64,000 nt of DNA, taken from NCBI GenBank assembly GCA_001839685.1, contig MLAK01000451.1, positions 51,028 through 115,027 on the forward strand, written 5' to 3'. The stretch is from Tritrichomonas foetus (Eukaryota > Parabasalia > Tritrichomonadida > Tritrichomonadidae). The notes under the pieces were generated by a model. That model was not told where the DNA came from. It saw nothing but the letters and a program-made list of their open reading frames with translations, and searched no databases. Shown in pieces: positions 30,917 to 42,500 of this stretch (position 1 is the first letter of the stretch; each line of letters begins with the position of its first letter). Made by a program: the position numbers and the translations under genes.

Positions 30917-31465
30917 GATTTCGTTCGATAATAAAAAAAAGGAGAAATTTAAGTTAAAGTTATCGTCACTAAATTTAAGGAGAAAATTTCACCTATAACA
31001 ACAGTTATATATGTAAAGTATTTAAACTTTATGACTATTCTTTTGCTAATATCATAGAAAATAAAGATTTGTAATGAAATATTATGAATTGTATATATTT
31101 TATTAGATATTTATGAATCTAAAATATAATTTTGATGAGAAAATAATCTAGGAAATGATTTCCATCAAAAAATTGGAAATTAACTATATTGATGAATAAA
31201 AAAGTTAGTATTTATTATTATATATATATTTATTCCAATTATTCCAAAGAAATACTAAGAAACTCCAAAATATTTATGTTTGACTGGGAGACTATGTGTA
31301 CGTTAACATTCAATTTTTCAAATACAAATGATGAGAGATATTCAAATTTGATGTGTTATTTGGAAAAATGAAATTTTGAATGAATTGGCGATATATATTA
31401 TCTCAATTTTTAGTGATATCATTCAATCAAAAATCTAAACATCCGAGTTCTTTATTGTGCTTACG
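30917..31465. other. Divergent intergenic region
   Basis: Between the Rab (-) and the surface protein (+). Very AT-rich, with a run of alternating TA at 31199-31211. No supported gene is seen. Confidence 0.5.
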
Positions 31466-33568
31466 ATGATCTTCTTCCTGCTCACTTTACAATGCTATTC
31501 ACATGATACTCCATATCAGGAAGTACCTCCACAGTTTTCTTATTTAAAAAATGGACTTGACTCAGAACGAACCAATGTTTATAAAGAGATAGATTCTTTC
31601 GATGAAACCAATAGTGGAAACAAAGACAATTTTACAGAAAGAGAAAAAAACAATTATGTCAGTTCTCATGTGAAAGTAATCAATAGTACTTTTTATCGAT
31701 CATTTTCATTTGGTCCCTTTTTCCTCGTTGGATCAGGTGGTGCCATTTTTGTCATGGATTCTCAATTATCAATTCAAAGGAGTACATATGAGCAGTGCTG
31801 GTCATTAGTTGGTGGTGCTGTTTCTCTCTTATCAAGTCAATTGGTTGTAAATGAAAACACAAATTTTACGAACTGTTCTGCATATTACATGGCAGGAGCG
31901 ATTTATGATTCTGGATATGTTAAAACAGATCCTTACTTTTTTATCACACTATGTAATGTACGTTTCGTGAATTGTTCTTCCAAAGAATTGTATGGTGCAT
32001 TGCACCTTTTATACATCATTGATGTGGTTATCGAATCATGCACGTTTATAAAAAATCAAGCAGGCACAACAGCAGGTGCAATTGGCTTGTACAATACGAG
32101 AGCATTGATTTTCAGGTCATCATTTGTAGAAAATTCTTGTGGAAATCATACTTTCATACAAAAATCAGAATATTTTCATCAACATAGGAAAAGCTTTAGA
32201 AAATCAATTATGCCTAAAGGCGGCGGAGCAATAATGGTGAGATTTGAATTCGCACCAGATGGATATAACATCTTTTTTAATGGAAAAGATCATGATTTTG
32301 CCACACAAGAATGTTGTTTTATAAATAATAAATGTTTACTCACATTAGATGATGATCCCAATAAAGTTAATCCAGCCCATGGATTTGATATTTTATTCGC
32401 TGGAAATGTTTCATATCAATCATTTAATGATGCATTTACAAATACTCAAGAGATATCACTTGGGAAAACTGGTTTTAATTCCTCTTTTTCTTATGATGGA
32501 GTTGATATTAAAACATATTATTCTACTTTTGGAAATCATGAAGAATTGTCTCTTAGAATTTCCAAATTTTGTCCATGCTATTCAAATTTAACTTTCGAAA
32601 ACCATGAAAATGAATTTCATCAAACTGTAGAATTTACACCCGAAACTCTATTTTTGGTTGATAAAGATTTCGAATCTGAAAATAATGATTATGCTTTTAC
32701 TCCATATCAAACTCCTGTACCAATTCCAACAACGATATTCACTCCTCATTATCCAACTAGGAGTGATTATCATTCTTATATATCAGACCTACAGATGATT
32801 TCCAGATCAATTCAACATACACCAACTCCTTCTGAGTCTTTTTCTGAATTGGCAGGTGATATTGAGACAATAACAAATAGTGAGTTAGAAACTGATACCA
32901 AATCAGAATCTGTGACAGAAACAGAAACAGAGACTGAATCACAAACAGAGTCAGAAACAGAAACAGAATCACTAACAGAATCAGAATCAGAAACAGAATC
33001 AGAGTCAGAAACAGAATCACAATCACTAACAGAATCAGAAACAGAAACAGAATCACACTCAATATTACAAACAGAAACGGATAATGAACAAGAATATGAA
33101 ACGGATTCCCAAACTTTTCCCGAGACAGAAATCAAAACAGAATTAGACACTATCACTGATACAGAAATAAAAATCCAGGATAATAATTCCCAATCTCCTG
33201 TTATTCAACCTGATAGTTCAAGTAAAACCAATACAATTACCGGAAAGACAAGTACAGAATATACATTTGATATTATCATTAATGATGACCATGATGATGA
33301 TAATATTGATGTTACAAAAATTGTTGGTATCTCCATGGGTGTCATTGCTTTTTTGGGCCTTCTGGCACTCCTAATTTATTTGTTATTAAGAAAACCAAAA
33401 GAGGTATCATCTGAGAACATAAATGAAACATGCTTGTCAATGACAGAAACCAAACAATCAATTATCACCAATAATCCACTCTATTCCATAACAGACCGTT
33501 CGGATCCATTTTGGGAAGATTTTGAAGAACCAAAAATTCAATTTCCAAAAATGCCCGAAATCCTATAA
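31466..33568 (+). CDS. Type I surface protein, polymorphic-membrane-protein-like
   Basis: The ATG at 31466 gives 700 residues; the upstream GTG is not used. MIFFLLTLQCYS is a signal peptide. Residues about 70-300 carry beta-helix repeats of the Pmp type found expanded in trichomonads: GSGGAIFVMDSQLSIQRSTY, GGAVSLLSSQLVVNENTNF, then TTAGAIGLYNTRALIF and GGGAIMVRF, with Cys pairs. A Pro/Thr segment and a Ser-Thr-Glu repeat stalk (about 460-570, repeating TESETE) follow and are probably glycosylated. A membrane helix lies at about 620-642 (GISMGVIAFLGLLALLIYLL). The 58-residue tail has NPLY (670-673) and DPFW (680-683), motifs used by endocytic adaptors. A role in adhesion or host/bacterial contact is inferred. 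Confidence 0.8.
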   Translation: MIFFLLTLQCYSHDTPYQEVPPQFSYLKNGLDSERTNVYKEIDSFDETNSGNKDNFTEREKNNYVSSHVKVINSTFYRSFSFGPFFLVGSGGAIFVMDSQLSIQRSTYEQCWSLVGGAVSLLSSQLVVNENTNFTNCSAYYMAGAIYDSGYVKTDPYFFITLCNVRFVNCSSKELYGALHLLYIIDVVIESCTFIKNQAGTTAGAIGLYNTRALIFRSSFVENSCGNHTFIQKSEYFHQHRKSFRKSIMPKGGGAIMVRFEFAPDGYNIFFNGKDHDFATQECCFINNKCLLTLDDDPNKVNPAHGFDILFAGNVSYQSFNDAFTNTQEISLGKTGFNSSFSYDGVDIKTYYSTFGNHEELSLRISKFCPCYSNLTFENHENEFHQTVEFTPETLFLVDKDFESENNDYAFTPYQTPVPIPTTIFTPHYPTRSDYHSYISDLQMISRSIQHTPTPSESFSELAGDIETITNSELETDTKSESVTETETETESQTESETETESLTESESETESESETESQSLTESETETESHSILQTETDNEQEYETDSQTFPETEIKTELDTITDTEIKIQDNNSQSPVIQPDSSSKTNTITGKTSTEYTFDIIINDDHDDDNIDVTKIVGISMGVIAFLGLLALLIYLLLRKPKEVSSENINETCLSMTETKQSIITNNPLYSITDRSDPFWEDFEEPKIQFPKMPEIL

Positions 33569-33973
33569 TAAAAATATCACCGATGTAGAAAATTATTGAG
33601 AATACTAATTTCAAAAAATTTCTCCTTGTTTATACTATGGATGATTATAATCATGATTCTTCTTGAAAAGTAAATGCGAAAATCACAAATTCTCATATTT
33701 TTTATAGAGTTATATTTACATATCATAATTGAATGACTTACATATGATAGCATCAATGGAATGCATTTACTCAACAATTATATCATCTAATTCCGAAACA
33801 ATCAGGTCGACATTGAAGTGTTTGTTGACATTCAAAAAGTGGCGCATGTCTTAAACTGCCTTTTTTTGAATTGATTTCATTGAAATAAAATGATTGTCAT
33901 TCAGAATACATCCACTGCCTTATCAAATTTCAGAACTCTATTCAATATAACAATGAATGTAGTAAATTTCATT
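33569..33973. other. AT-rich spacer
   Basis: Between two plus-strand genes. No supported gene is seen. Confidence 0.5.
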
Positions 33974-33979
33974 TCACTA
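33974..33979 (+). promoter_or_regulatory. Initiator motif TCACTA
   Basis: A perfect match to the trichomonad Inr (TCA+1-Y-T-A), ending 2 nt before the acetyltransferase ATG. The predicted first transcribed base is A33976. Confidence 0.5.
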
Positions 33980-33981
33980 AA

Positions 33982-34653
33982 ATGCTTTCCAGCCTTACTA
34001 AAGGATCATCATCTCAAAACATCACTCAATTTGCACGCACCTACTTACAAAAGCGCGATCCAAACGACAAAAGAAGTGAACAAGAAAAAATGCTCGCAGG
34101 CGATTATTACGACTCAATGGATCCTCACCTTTATCAACTTCGTGAAAATTGTCGCCTTCTTATGGAAGAATATAATTTAAGAACCACCATCAAAGATTTG
34201 GACAAAAGAACAAAAGTTCTAAACAAGCTCTTTGGAGCAGAATACAAGGGAATTTATATCGAGCCACCAGTTTATTTCGATTATGGAACAAATACAACAT
34301 TCGGCGAAAACTGCTACATGAATTACGGATGTACAATATTGGATGTCAATAAAGTGACAATTGGCGATAACTGCCTCTTTGCTCCAAACGTATCGATTTT
34401 TACAGCTACGCATCCAACGGACGTCCGCGAGAGACTCGCCATGGCCGAATATGGATTGCCCATCAAAATCGGAAACAATTGCTGGATTGGAGGTGGAGCA
34501 ATCATCTGTCCAGGTGTAACACTTGGCGACAATGTTGTTGTAGCAGCTGGAGCTGTTGTAAACAAAGACGTTCCAAGTGATTGCATTGTTGCAGGAAATC
34601 CAGCTCGCATTATAAAGCGAATGGAGCCATACAAATATGTCAAAAAGGAGTAA
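33982..34653 (+). CDS. Maltose/galactoside-type O-acetyltransferase with N-terminal extension
   Basis: 223 residues. From about residue 30 it matches bacterial Maa/LacA/NodL acetyltransferases: the N-terminal maltose-acetyltransferase helix (EKMLAGDYYDSMDPHLYQLR), YIEPPVYFDYGTNTTFGENC, then left-handed beta-helix hexapeptide repeats (IGDNC, IGNNCWIGGGAIICPGVTLG) and the GNPARIIKRM end. His144 in TATHPTD is the catalytic base. It should transfer acetyl from acetyl-CoA to a sugar hydroxyl. The first roughly 25-30 residues (MLSSLTKGSSSQNITQFAR) are absent from bacterial relatives. They start ML, are Ser-rich with Lys/Arg and no acidic residue, and look like a trichomonad hydrogenosomal presequence, cleavable near the FAR. 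Bacterial origin by transfer is likely. Confidence 0.93.
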   Translation: MLSSLTKGSSSQNITQFARTYLQKRDPNDKRSEQEKMLAGDYYDSMDPHLYQLRENCRLLMEEYNLRTTIKDLDKRTKVLNKLFGAEYKGIYIEPPVYFDYGTNTTFGENCYMNYGCTILDVNKVTIGDNCLFAPNVSIFTATHPTDVRERLAMAEYGLPIKIGNNCWIGGGAIICPGVTLGDNVVVAAGAVVNKDVPSDCIVAGNPARIIKRMEPYKYVKKE

Positions 34654-35244
34654 ATAATTTAAAATACACATTAAAATTCGATTTTTTTTTTTAAAAAAAA
34701 TGTGTTATAAAAATAATACTCAACTATATAGGTGATAATTAATGGTATTTTTATGAACCCATGGATATTGTGGTTTTACGACATTTGAACAATGGCCTTC
34801 TGAAAGTCAGTACCCTGCCTTTTAACAAGTAATTGTCCAGTATATGGCAGAATTCATGCTATCTGTGCGTATTATTTCACGATTGCTAAAAAGGAGATTT
34901 ATTTACTGGTATATGAATTTTTTCCATTTCTTTGAATATAAAACTTGTAAGGAAGATATTGAGACAAACATCTATTATGTGACTGATAGATATTTTTAGC
35001 ACTATAAAAATTTGTTGAAAATTTTTGTTCCTCAATTCATATAAATATGATTTACAAAAACCAAAATTTAATGCATATAAAATGCAGAGAAATTGTTTAT
35101 GAATTTTCATGGTATGATAAAACGAAGATATTCATAAATTTCCAAACTTTTTGAAAGTTTATTTGACAATATACACAGAAATATTTCAGTGACTATTGAA
35201 ATGCTTCATTTACTAAAGAAATCTTCAACGAAATTTCCATCAAA
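34654..35244. other. AT-rich spacer
   Basis: Between two plus-strand genes. No supported gene is seen. Confidence 0.5.
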
Positions 35245-37620
35245 ATGGAAACATTAGTGACTTTGCAAAATGAATTATTAGAACTATCTGTAAACAATAT
35301 TGATGAATTTTTAGGTTTTTGCACAGGTTTTATTGAAGAAAATACATTAGAAATCTTTTTTCGTCTTTTTTTGTCAATTTGTAGATTTAGACATGAAAAA
35401 ATTGAGTTCTACTGTAACTTTCTTATTCTATTAAAAAAACATACAAATATTCCATCATTTCAATCAATTCTTACAAAATTATTAAATGAGCAAATTCACA
35501 AATATCATCACTATTTTACAGCAATTTATTTGTGTAATAAAAATTTCATTAAATCCGAAGAAATCCAATCCTATCAGAATTTGGTTTCTTTAAAGTCAGA
35601 CACAATTTATGTTGATGGAAAAAAACAAAAAATTAATTCTAAATTTCACCAAAATCAAATAAATTTAGGTGTTACTCCGAGCTTATTTGTAAAATACCTT
35701 CGTGAAGATGATGTTAAATCATTTATACAAATATCAAATAATAATCTTGATTTCATTACTAATTTTGAAATTGAAACATCACAGTATGAACGATGCGAAA
35801 TGATAAACACTGGAGTTACCAAATTAATTGAAGCCGCAGTATATTTTAGTGCAATAAAATGCTTAAAATACATGATAAATATTGGTATACCATTTACTGA
35901 AAAATTAACTTCTTTTATTATTGCCAGTAATGATAGCGAAATCATTCATTTATGCGAGGACAACGGTTTTGAACTTGATTATTTGGACGCAATGCATACT
36001 GCTATCAGATATCACAACAATGATGTTTTTGAATGGATTTATGATAAAATAAAACCAATCCCTACAAACGACAGACTTGAAAACTTAGAAAGATGCTTAA
36101 AAAATAATAATTATGATTTGTTTCAGAAACATTTTCAAAATCAAATTGGATGTCCAGTATTAAAAGAACAGATAAAATTTGGCAATTTTTTGATTATTAA
36201 ATACTGTCTGAAAAATTGCACGAATATACATCTATTGAGTCAACTTTTTATTTATGCATGCAATGAAAATCAGCAAAGTTGCTTGAAATTTATTCTTGAT
36301 AAAATTCCTAGCAAATTAAATAAATATGATAAATTGAGATTTCCTTATTTTGATATTATATTAAACAGTTGGCTGAATGATAAACTGGAATTAGCGCGAT
36401 TTTTGTTAAATTATGAAAAAATTGATATCAACGAAAAATATATTTTTGAATTTAGGAAAAAGTTTCCTAATCTGAAACTCGCTAATCAACCAACATCATT
36501 ACTATTGCTGGCATGTGATTCTAATTTAGAATCTTTAATTGACGAGATTTTGAATATAAATTCAATTAATATCAATGAATGTTGCAATGATGCTGATTTC
36601 AATCAAAGAAATATCATTGACAGTATTTGTGAGAATTGCTCCCTCTATATTCTTGAAAGAATTTATTCGAAATTCAGAAATAAAATGGAAAAGTTAGAAT
36701 TAAATTTGCCTCTTCATTATGCATGTAGAGGGAATAAACTCAATAATGCCAAATATATAATAGAAAAATTCCAATTTGATGTAAATAAAGTTGATACTAT
36801 TAAAGGGAGAAGTATTTTTCATTTTGCTTGTGAGATAAATAATCTCGAATTCCTTCAATATTTCCTAAGCCTGTCTGAAGTTCGCTTTCCTTGTTATGAT
36901 ACTGATGGAAACTCTCCTTTTCTTTATGCTGCTAAATTTAACTCAATAAATTGTTTTGAATTCTTGTTAAACAAAAAAGATCTGAATATTAATATTAATG
37001 AATATGATAGACAAAATCATGATAATATAATTCACATTGCATGTAAACTGAGTAGTATTGAAATTTTAAAATTATTAATCTGTCATCCAGATTTAAATGT
37101 TAATGCACAAAATGATGATATTATATTGGGATTTTCACCAAGTTCTGTTTTTTATTCATAATACACCATTCATGATTTTATGCAAAGAAAATAATGAATT
37201 ATTTATTCGATTATTTCTTCATCATCCAAAAGTTGATGTAAATGTTCCAGATAAAGAAATTTTATTATAATTCAAGGAATTGATGATTTTTGTTTATAAT
37301 ACTCCATTACATATCGCAATTATGAATGATTATAAAAATATTGTAGAAATGCTTTTAAGAGTAAAAAACATCAATGTTAATTCACAAAACCTACTCAGTA
37401 ACACCCCCCTTCATGTTGCAGCTCAAGTAAATAAAATCGATTATGTTAAATTACTTTTAAAGATCAAATCAATTAATACAAATATAACAAATGTTTCATA
37501 TTATTTCACATAAAGTTTTGATTAATATTTATGATAATTTTTTCCAATATTTCATATAAAACACCTTCTGATGTCAGTCAAAATAGATTTATAACGAATA
37601 GAATTGAAAAGCAAAAATAA
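35245..37620 (+). CDS. Large ankyrin-repeat protein, frame interrupted by three inserts
   Basis: From the ATG at 35245 an open frame of 638 residues runs to a TAA at 37159-37161. Ankyrin sequence then resumes without loss: NTPFMILCKENNELFIRLFL, later NTPLHIAIMNDYKNIVEMLL, then NTPLHVAAQVNKIDYVKLLL and finally KTPSDVSQNRFITNRIEKQK with TAA at 37618-37620. The N-terminus (1-110) is helical, and a trichomonad DUF3447-like ankyrin region follows (YFSAIKCLKYMINIGIPFTE). Three AT-rich inserts (37120-37159, 37259-37297, 37493-37557) separate the blocks, each just before an N/K-T-P motif. Without them the protein would be about 740 residues. Either the inserts are removed or bypassed, or this is a broken gene. 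Ankyrin proteins of this kind are a very large family in trichomonads with unknown partners. Confidence 0.7.
37120..37159 (+). other. AT-rich insert 1 in ankyrin gene
   Basis: Forty nt lie between the codons for NAQNDD and NTPFMIL, where the ankyrin consensus allows one residue, so about 37 nt are extra and shift the frame by +1. There are no GT-AG ends. Confidence 0.6.
37259..37297 (+). other. AT-rich insert 2 in ankyrin gene
   Basis: Thirty-nine nt lie between the codons for VPDKE and NTPLHIA, with one residue expected, so 36 nt are extra. The frame is kept, but an in-frame TAA lies at 37268-37270. The insert ends GTTTAT. Confidence 0.6.
37493..37557 (+). other. AT-rich insert 3 in ankyrin gene
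   Basis: Sixty-five nt lie between the codons for NTNITN and KTPSDVS, with about one residue expected. It contains an in-frame TAA and shifts the frame. It starts GTTTCAT and ends TTTCATAT. Confidence 0.5.
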
Positions 37621-37802
37621 AACGCATTTTGTATTTATAACTAATATTTATTTATTAGTTACAAAAACATAATATGGTAAATAAATATAGAAATATTGTT
37701 ATTTAAATTTGTTTATTATTCATACAACTATTCTTTGTAATGATTTAATTAGCAATTAAATTTTCAAAGTCAATTTGGCAATAATGTTTCTTGAGTATAG
37801 GA

Positions 37803-38798
37803 TCATTTTTTAATTTCATTCCTTGAGCTCATATTGGGAGTATGAAAAAGAGCAATTTGTGGTCTTTTTAGAAGACTATTAACAGAAATCCTTCTTCTAT
37901 AATTTCCATTAACGTTTTGATTGGTAACAGAATAAGTACTTTTAAAACATCTTAAATTCATCATATTTGGCGAGAGACCAAGTTTTGGGAAAATTGTAGA
38001 AGATGCAGACTCACTTAGATCCATATTATTTTGAAGAAATTGGTATTCTTCTGCAACAAAAGGGTGTTGTATGAGTGCATTAATAGATATTCGTTCTTCT
38101 GATTCTTTTGTTAACATTTTAGTCATAACATCAATAGCAGGCAGTGATAAAAAATATGGAAATTCAACTTTATCCTTTACTATCATTTTAGAAAGTTTTT
38201 GAGAGTTCTCATTCCAAAATGGAAGTTTTCTTGTAAGCATTCCAAATAATACTACTCATAATGCCCATATATCAGCTGAATAGCTATAAGGTTTTCCTAC
38301 CAACCTCTCTGGTGCACAATAAGCAAGAGAGCCACATAGGGTATTAAACAAGATTTTATTCGTTTGAACTGATAACCCAAAATCAATTATTTTAACATCA
38401 TCATCAGGAGTTATCATAATATTCTCCATTTTAAGGTCTCTATGCATTACTTTTATTGAGTGCAAGTAATAAATTCCTGCAACTATTTGTGCAAATATTT
38501 TTTTAGCCTGTATCTCATTTAAACATCCTTTTGTATTGAGATGTGTAAGTAAATCATTCCCTTCAATAAATTCAGTGATAATATATAATTTTTCTTCTGA
38601 TGTAAAATGTTCAATATATTTTACTATGTATGGACTGTTTAATGATGATAAAATATTAATCTCTTTATCAAAAAACGAAAAGTTTTTCTTTTCGACAATT
38701 TTTATGGCAACAATATTATGAATTCGCTTATCTACAGCCTTGAATACTGTTGCGAAAGCACCTCTGCCAATTTCTTCTAGTAATTCATAGTTGTTCAT
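37803..38798 (-). pseudogene. Ser/Thr protein kinase interrupted by one TGA
   Basis: The ATG at 38798 begins a CAMK-like kinase: glycine loop GRGAFATVFKA, catalytic Lys in IVAIKIV, HRDLKMEN, DFGLSV, then CAPERL for the APE motif. The frame meets TGA at 38256-38258, exactly where the Gly of the D-x-W-x-x-G motif belongs (ADIWAL-stop-VVLFGML), and continues open without any frame change for 150 more codons. That part includes subdomains X-XI (ISINALIQHPFV) and a basic C-terminal tail. GGA to TGA is a single substitution. Full length would be about 331 residues. It is either a recent pseudogene, a sequencing error or a read-through case. Confidence 0.75.
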
Positions 38799-39594
38799 TT
38801 TATTGTTGGGAAATGTTGAACCAACAAACACAAAATATAAATATTTTTTTCTTATTTCAAAAATTTTACTCGATACAATTTCGTATCAAGATGATGTTAC
38901 CGATAGAATGGTCATTATTTAATGAACTGAGTGTAAATACAATAATGATTTTATTTTTGCTACAATCCATTAATTATTCATGATTATTTCCATATTATTG
39001 TGAAGATAAAAATCTATAATTGATTGATAGACATGGAATGTTTATCTAAGATTTTACATAAACATTACACAATTTTCATGAATAAAAAATCTTTTTGAGA
39101 ATATTAAATTAGAAGTTGAAACTTTCAATTGACAAAAAATTTCGTACGAAATTATTCTTTAGATTTCTAGACATATTAAATAATAAATTGAAATAAAGAT
39201 AAACATTTGAAATACAGTAATACAAATGCAAAAAAATATAATTTACTAATATACAATTAAAATAACAGTAAGAGATTTAAGACATTTTTCTTTAATGAAT
39301 CCATTTCATACAATGCAACTGCTATTCTCAGAAATAAATGAATCTCTTTAATTTTAGAGAAATTAATGAAGAAAATAGAAAAATAAAGATTCAAGAAAAA
39401 TTAAAGAAAGAGAGAAAAACATTGAAAAGATTGTGTTATATTCATTTGATAGTTGTTTGAAAGAATAAAACATCCACTTCATTGAAAATTTTGTATAATG
39501 AATATCATCAAATATTAACGTGAATTGATGGCTATCAAAGTAAACGAGATTTTAAGTATTCCAATGTAAAAGTAAATTCAATTAAAAACATGAT
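38799..39594. other. AT-rich spacer
   Basis: Upstream of the broken kinase and downstream of the HEAT-like gene, both on the minus strand. No supported gene is seen. Confidence 0.5.
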
Positions 39595-42500
39595 TCATTT
39601 TAATGAAATGACGCCTTCAATCAATTCGAGTATTTTCGCGTTCATTGTTCCAGAAAGAATAATATCTATTGCTTGTGTTTGCTTTTCATCTAAAAATGAT
39701 TTTACAATTTTAATTGATTTTTCCACACTATTGTTGTTAGTATCATCTTTATAAAATGCCATCATTTTCAGAATTTTTGCAATAACAACAAAAAATGGGA
39801 AGAACCTCTTTTGCAAAGGATTGGGATCTATTGGCAAATCTTTCCCATTTGATGTATTTGAAGATAAAAATGCTTTAATAAAGAATCCTGTAACATCATC
39901 AATTGGTAAATTATTTCTAATTAAAGAAATACAAGATTCCAAATATTTTGAATAGTTATATGAATCGAAATTTTTCAGTATTCCATTCACCAATTTATCA
40001 ATACAATTTTTAACAATTCGTTGACGAACTTCGACATCAATTACACGCGTAAGTCGAACTTCTAAAATATCTACATACAATTGAAATATTTCAAGATTTG
40101 TTTGATCTTCAATTAAAATTTCACATTCTTTGACAAGCTTCGCCAAAAATTCACTTGCTTCATCTTCAGTTCGAACAAGAGAAATCATAACTTTTCCAAG
40201 GGGAACAAAAGCAGCTTTAGCCATTGGAACAAGAATGCTTTTGAATAAATTTTCAGATATTTTATTCCTAATTCCGTTAGTTGAATAAAACTTGTTTTCA
40301 ACAATATCAACATATAAATATGATGAATAATTTGGTATTGGATAAATATTTGTAAACTGATGAAAATAACTAATGTAATTTTCAAGATATGCTTTAAAAG
40401 CATTTACATCTTCATTGGCAATTAAATACCGTAATATTCGAATTCCTTGCAAAATGAATGAAGGATGATTTTGTTTGAGTAAATCATTTAAATATTCATC
40501 AAAAGTGAGTGATTCTCGGCGAAGAACTTTACATTCCATTAAAACAAACATTAAACAAACTGATTCAATGAAGTCCAAATGTTTTTCCAGATTTATTAAA
40601 AGATGTTGATGAACAACTAAAGAAAAGGTAAGTAGTTCTTTTGTTGGAATTATAGTTGTTGCTTTTTCTTTTAATAATGCAAAAAGTTGATCAACAAAAT
40701 CAGAATGATTTAGGTTTTTTGTCATTGATAGATGAACTGATGCAAGCATTAATAAAGCTTTTATTCGTGTGATAGATTTTGTTTTTTTAATATTATCAAT
40801 AATAACATCACTAAGTCCTTCAATTGAAGTGTGAAATTCTTGCATAAATGATGAGATTCTTGCAATTGATTCTTTAGTTATTTTTTGAACTTCAAATTTC
40901 ATTTCTGGATGAAAGAAATATTTTATCAATGGCATTTCCATTTCAAGTTTATGCTCAATCATATAAACTATTTGAGCATCATTGTCATTTTCATTTTCCA
41001 TGAAATTTTCAGATGAGTTTTTGCGTCCCATTAAATAAGAGTATTTTTTAACAAATCTTGCCACACTTGGAATGGTTGACAACGGAAATGTAACGTTTGA
41101 TAAATCAACTTTGGTGTTTTTAGAATGAATTAGACATAAAGTAGTTTTAATTCCAATGAGCGAATCAGTGTCTGCATATATTTGAAGTTTTTTGATTAAA
41201 TCTTCTTCATATAATTGTGGGCAAATTCGATTAAAAGCTCTTGGTTCAATATCATTTTGAGTATTCGAACTATCATTGAAGTAGTTTGTTTTAATATTAA
41301 ATTCATATAATTTCCATCCATAAAGGTGTTCATTGGCATAGCTAATTAAATTTCCTGGAATTTTACATTCAAATTTGTTTTTCATATTCAAAATCTCTTC
41401 AATCAATCGTTTTTTCTGGGACTCAATTAAACAATTAAAATTAATAATTCCTTGCATTAATCCTGATGGGATAAAATATCGATCGCCGATTTCCATTAAT
41501 AAATTTTTATATTTCCCTGAAAAATCAGGAAAATCAGTTATTGCTTGTATGAATTCGAATTGAGTTTCATCGTTTTGTTTCTTTATTAAAGTTGTCAATA
41601 AAGATGAATTTTTATGCATTGAATTAGTCATTCCAAGAAAGACAGCAAAACTTACTAAACATTTCATTGACATTTTATTTTCATACTTTTCTGCAAAATA
41701 ACTCGCTTCTTTTATCATTAATTTAAAGATATTTGACACCAATTTGCTTTTGGTATTTTTATAGTTCAATTGAAGTAGAATTTGACACCAAATTGCATGA
41801 ACAGTTACGTCTGAAACGGCTTCAAGATAAATATAAGAATCGTTAATAATTTGTAAACGATCATTTTCATTAAATGATTGGATCCTTTGAACCAAATAAC
41901 GTGAACATTCAAGTGGGAACAATTTAAAACAATATTTAAATAGATTGACGGTATTCGAAGTTAAAAACAAAGACAGAGGAAGAGAGAGCAAAAAGTTCAT
42001 TACAGAATAAAGATGAACAAAATGTAGACGATAATCATAACTGTTTGCCTGAATGATTTCAATTCGTTTTTTGGATAAATGTTTTCGAATTATTTCAAAA
42101 TATTTCCCTTTAATTTCATCATCACGTGGAACATATGTTTCATTTTTTGCCCAAACAAGAATTGTAGAACTATAAATTGCTGTAGCAATTTTCATTAATG
42201 GTGTAATTATATTGATTGGTATAGTAGAAAGGTTGAAAAACGAGAAAAAGTGAAAGATAGAAGTCATTACATCAACATCATACAAATGATAATCAATAGA
42301 TTCTAAAACAGCATTAAATAACCAGAACAAATGGCTTCTATCTTCTTTATAATGCTTAGAGATTAATCTTCCAAGAATTAATAAGTTTTTCTGAATAGAA
42401 AATGCATTAAAGAAGTCAATGTTTTGTGAAACATATTCAGTAACCTCTCGAAAAGTTTCTTTTGATGTTAATTCCGTTATTGTGTCAAATGAACACCTCG

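Noticed and set aside
32757..33156. Minus-strand frames opposite the Ser-Thr-Glu stalk (VSDSVSVSDS repeats)
   Set aside because: They arise from the simple repeat on the plus strand, which belongs to a protein with signal peptide and membrane span.
38256..38258. TGA read as an amino acid genome-wide
   Set aside because: Other genes here end on TGA (for example at 17413 and 37803), and the long frames contain no internal TGA, so the standard code holds.
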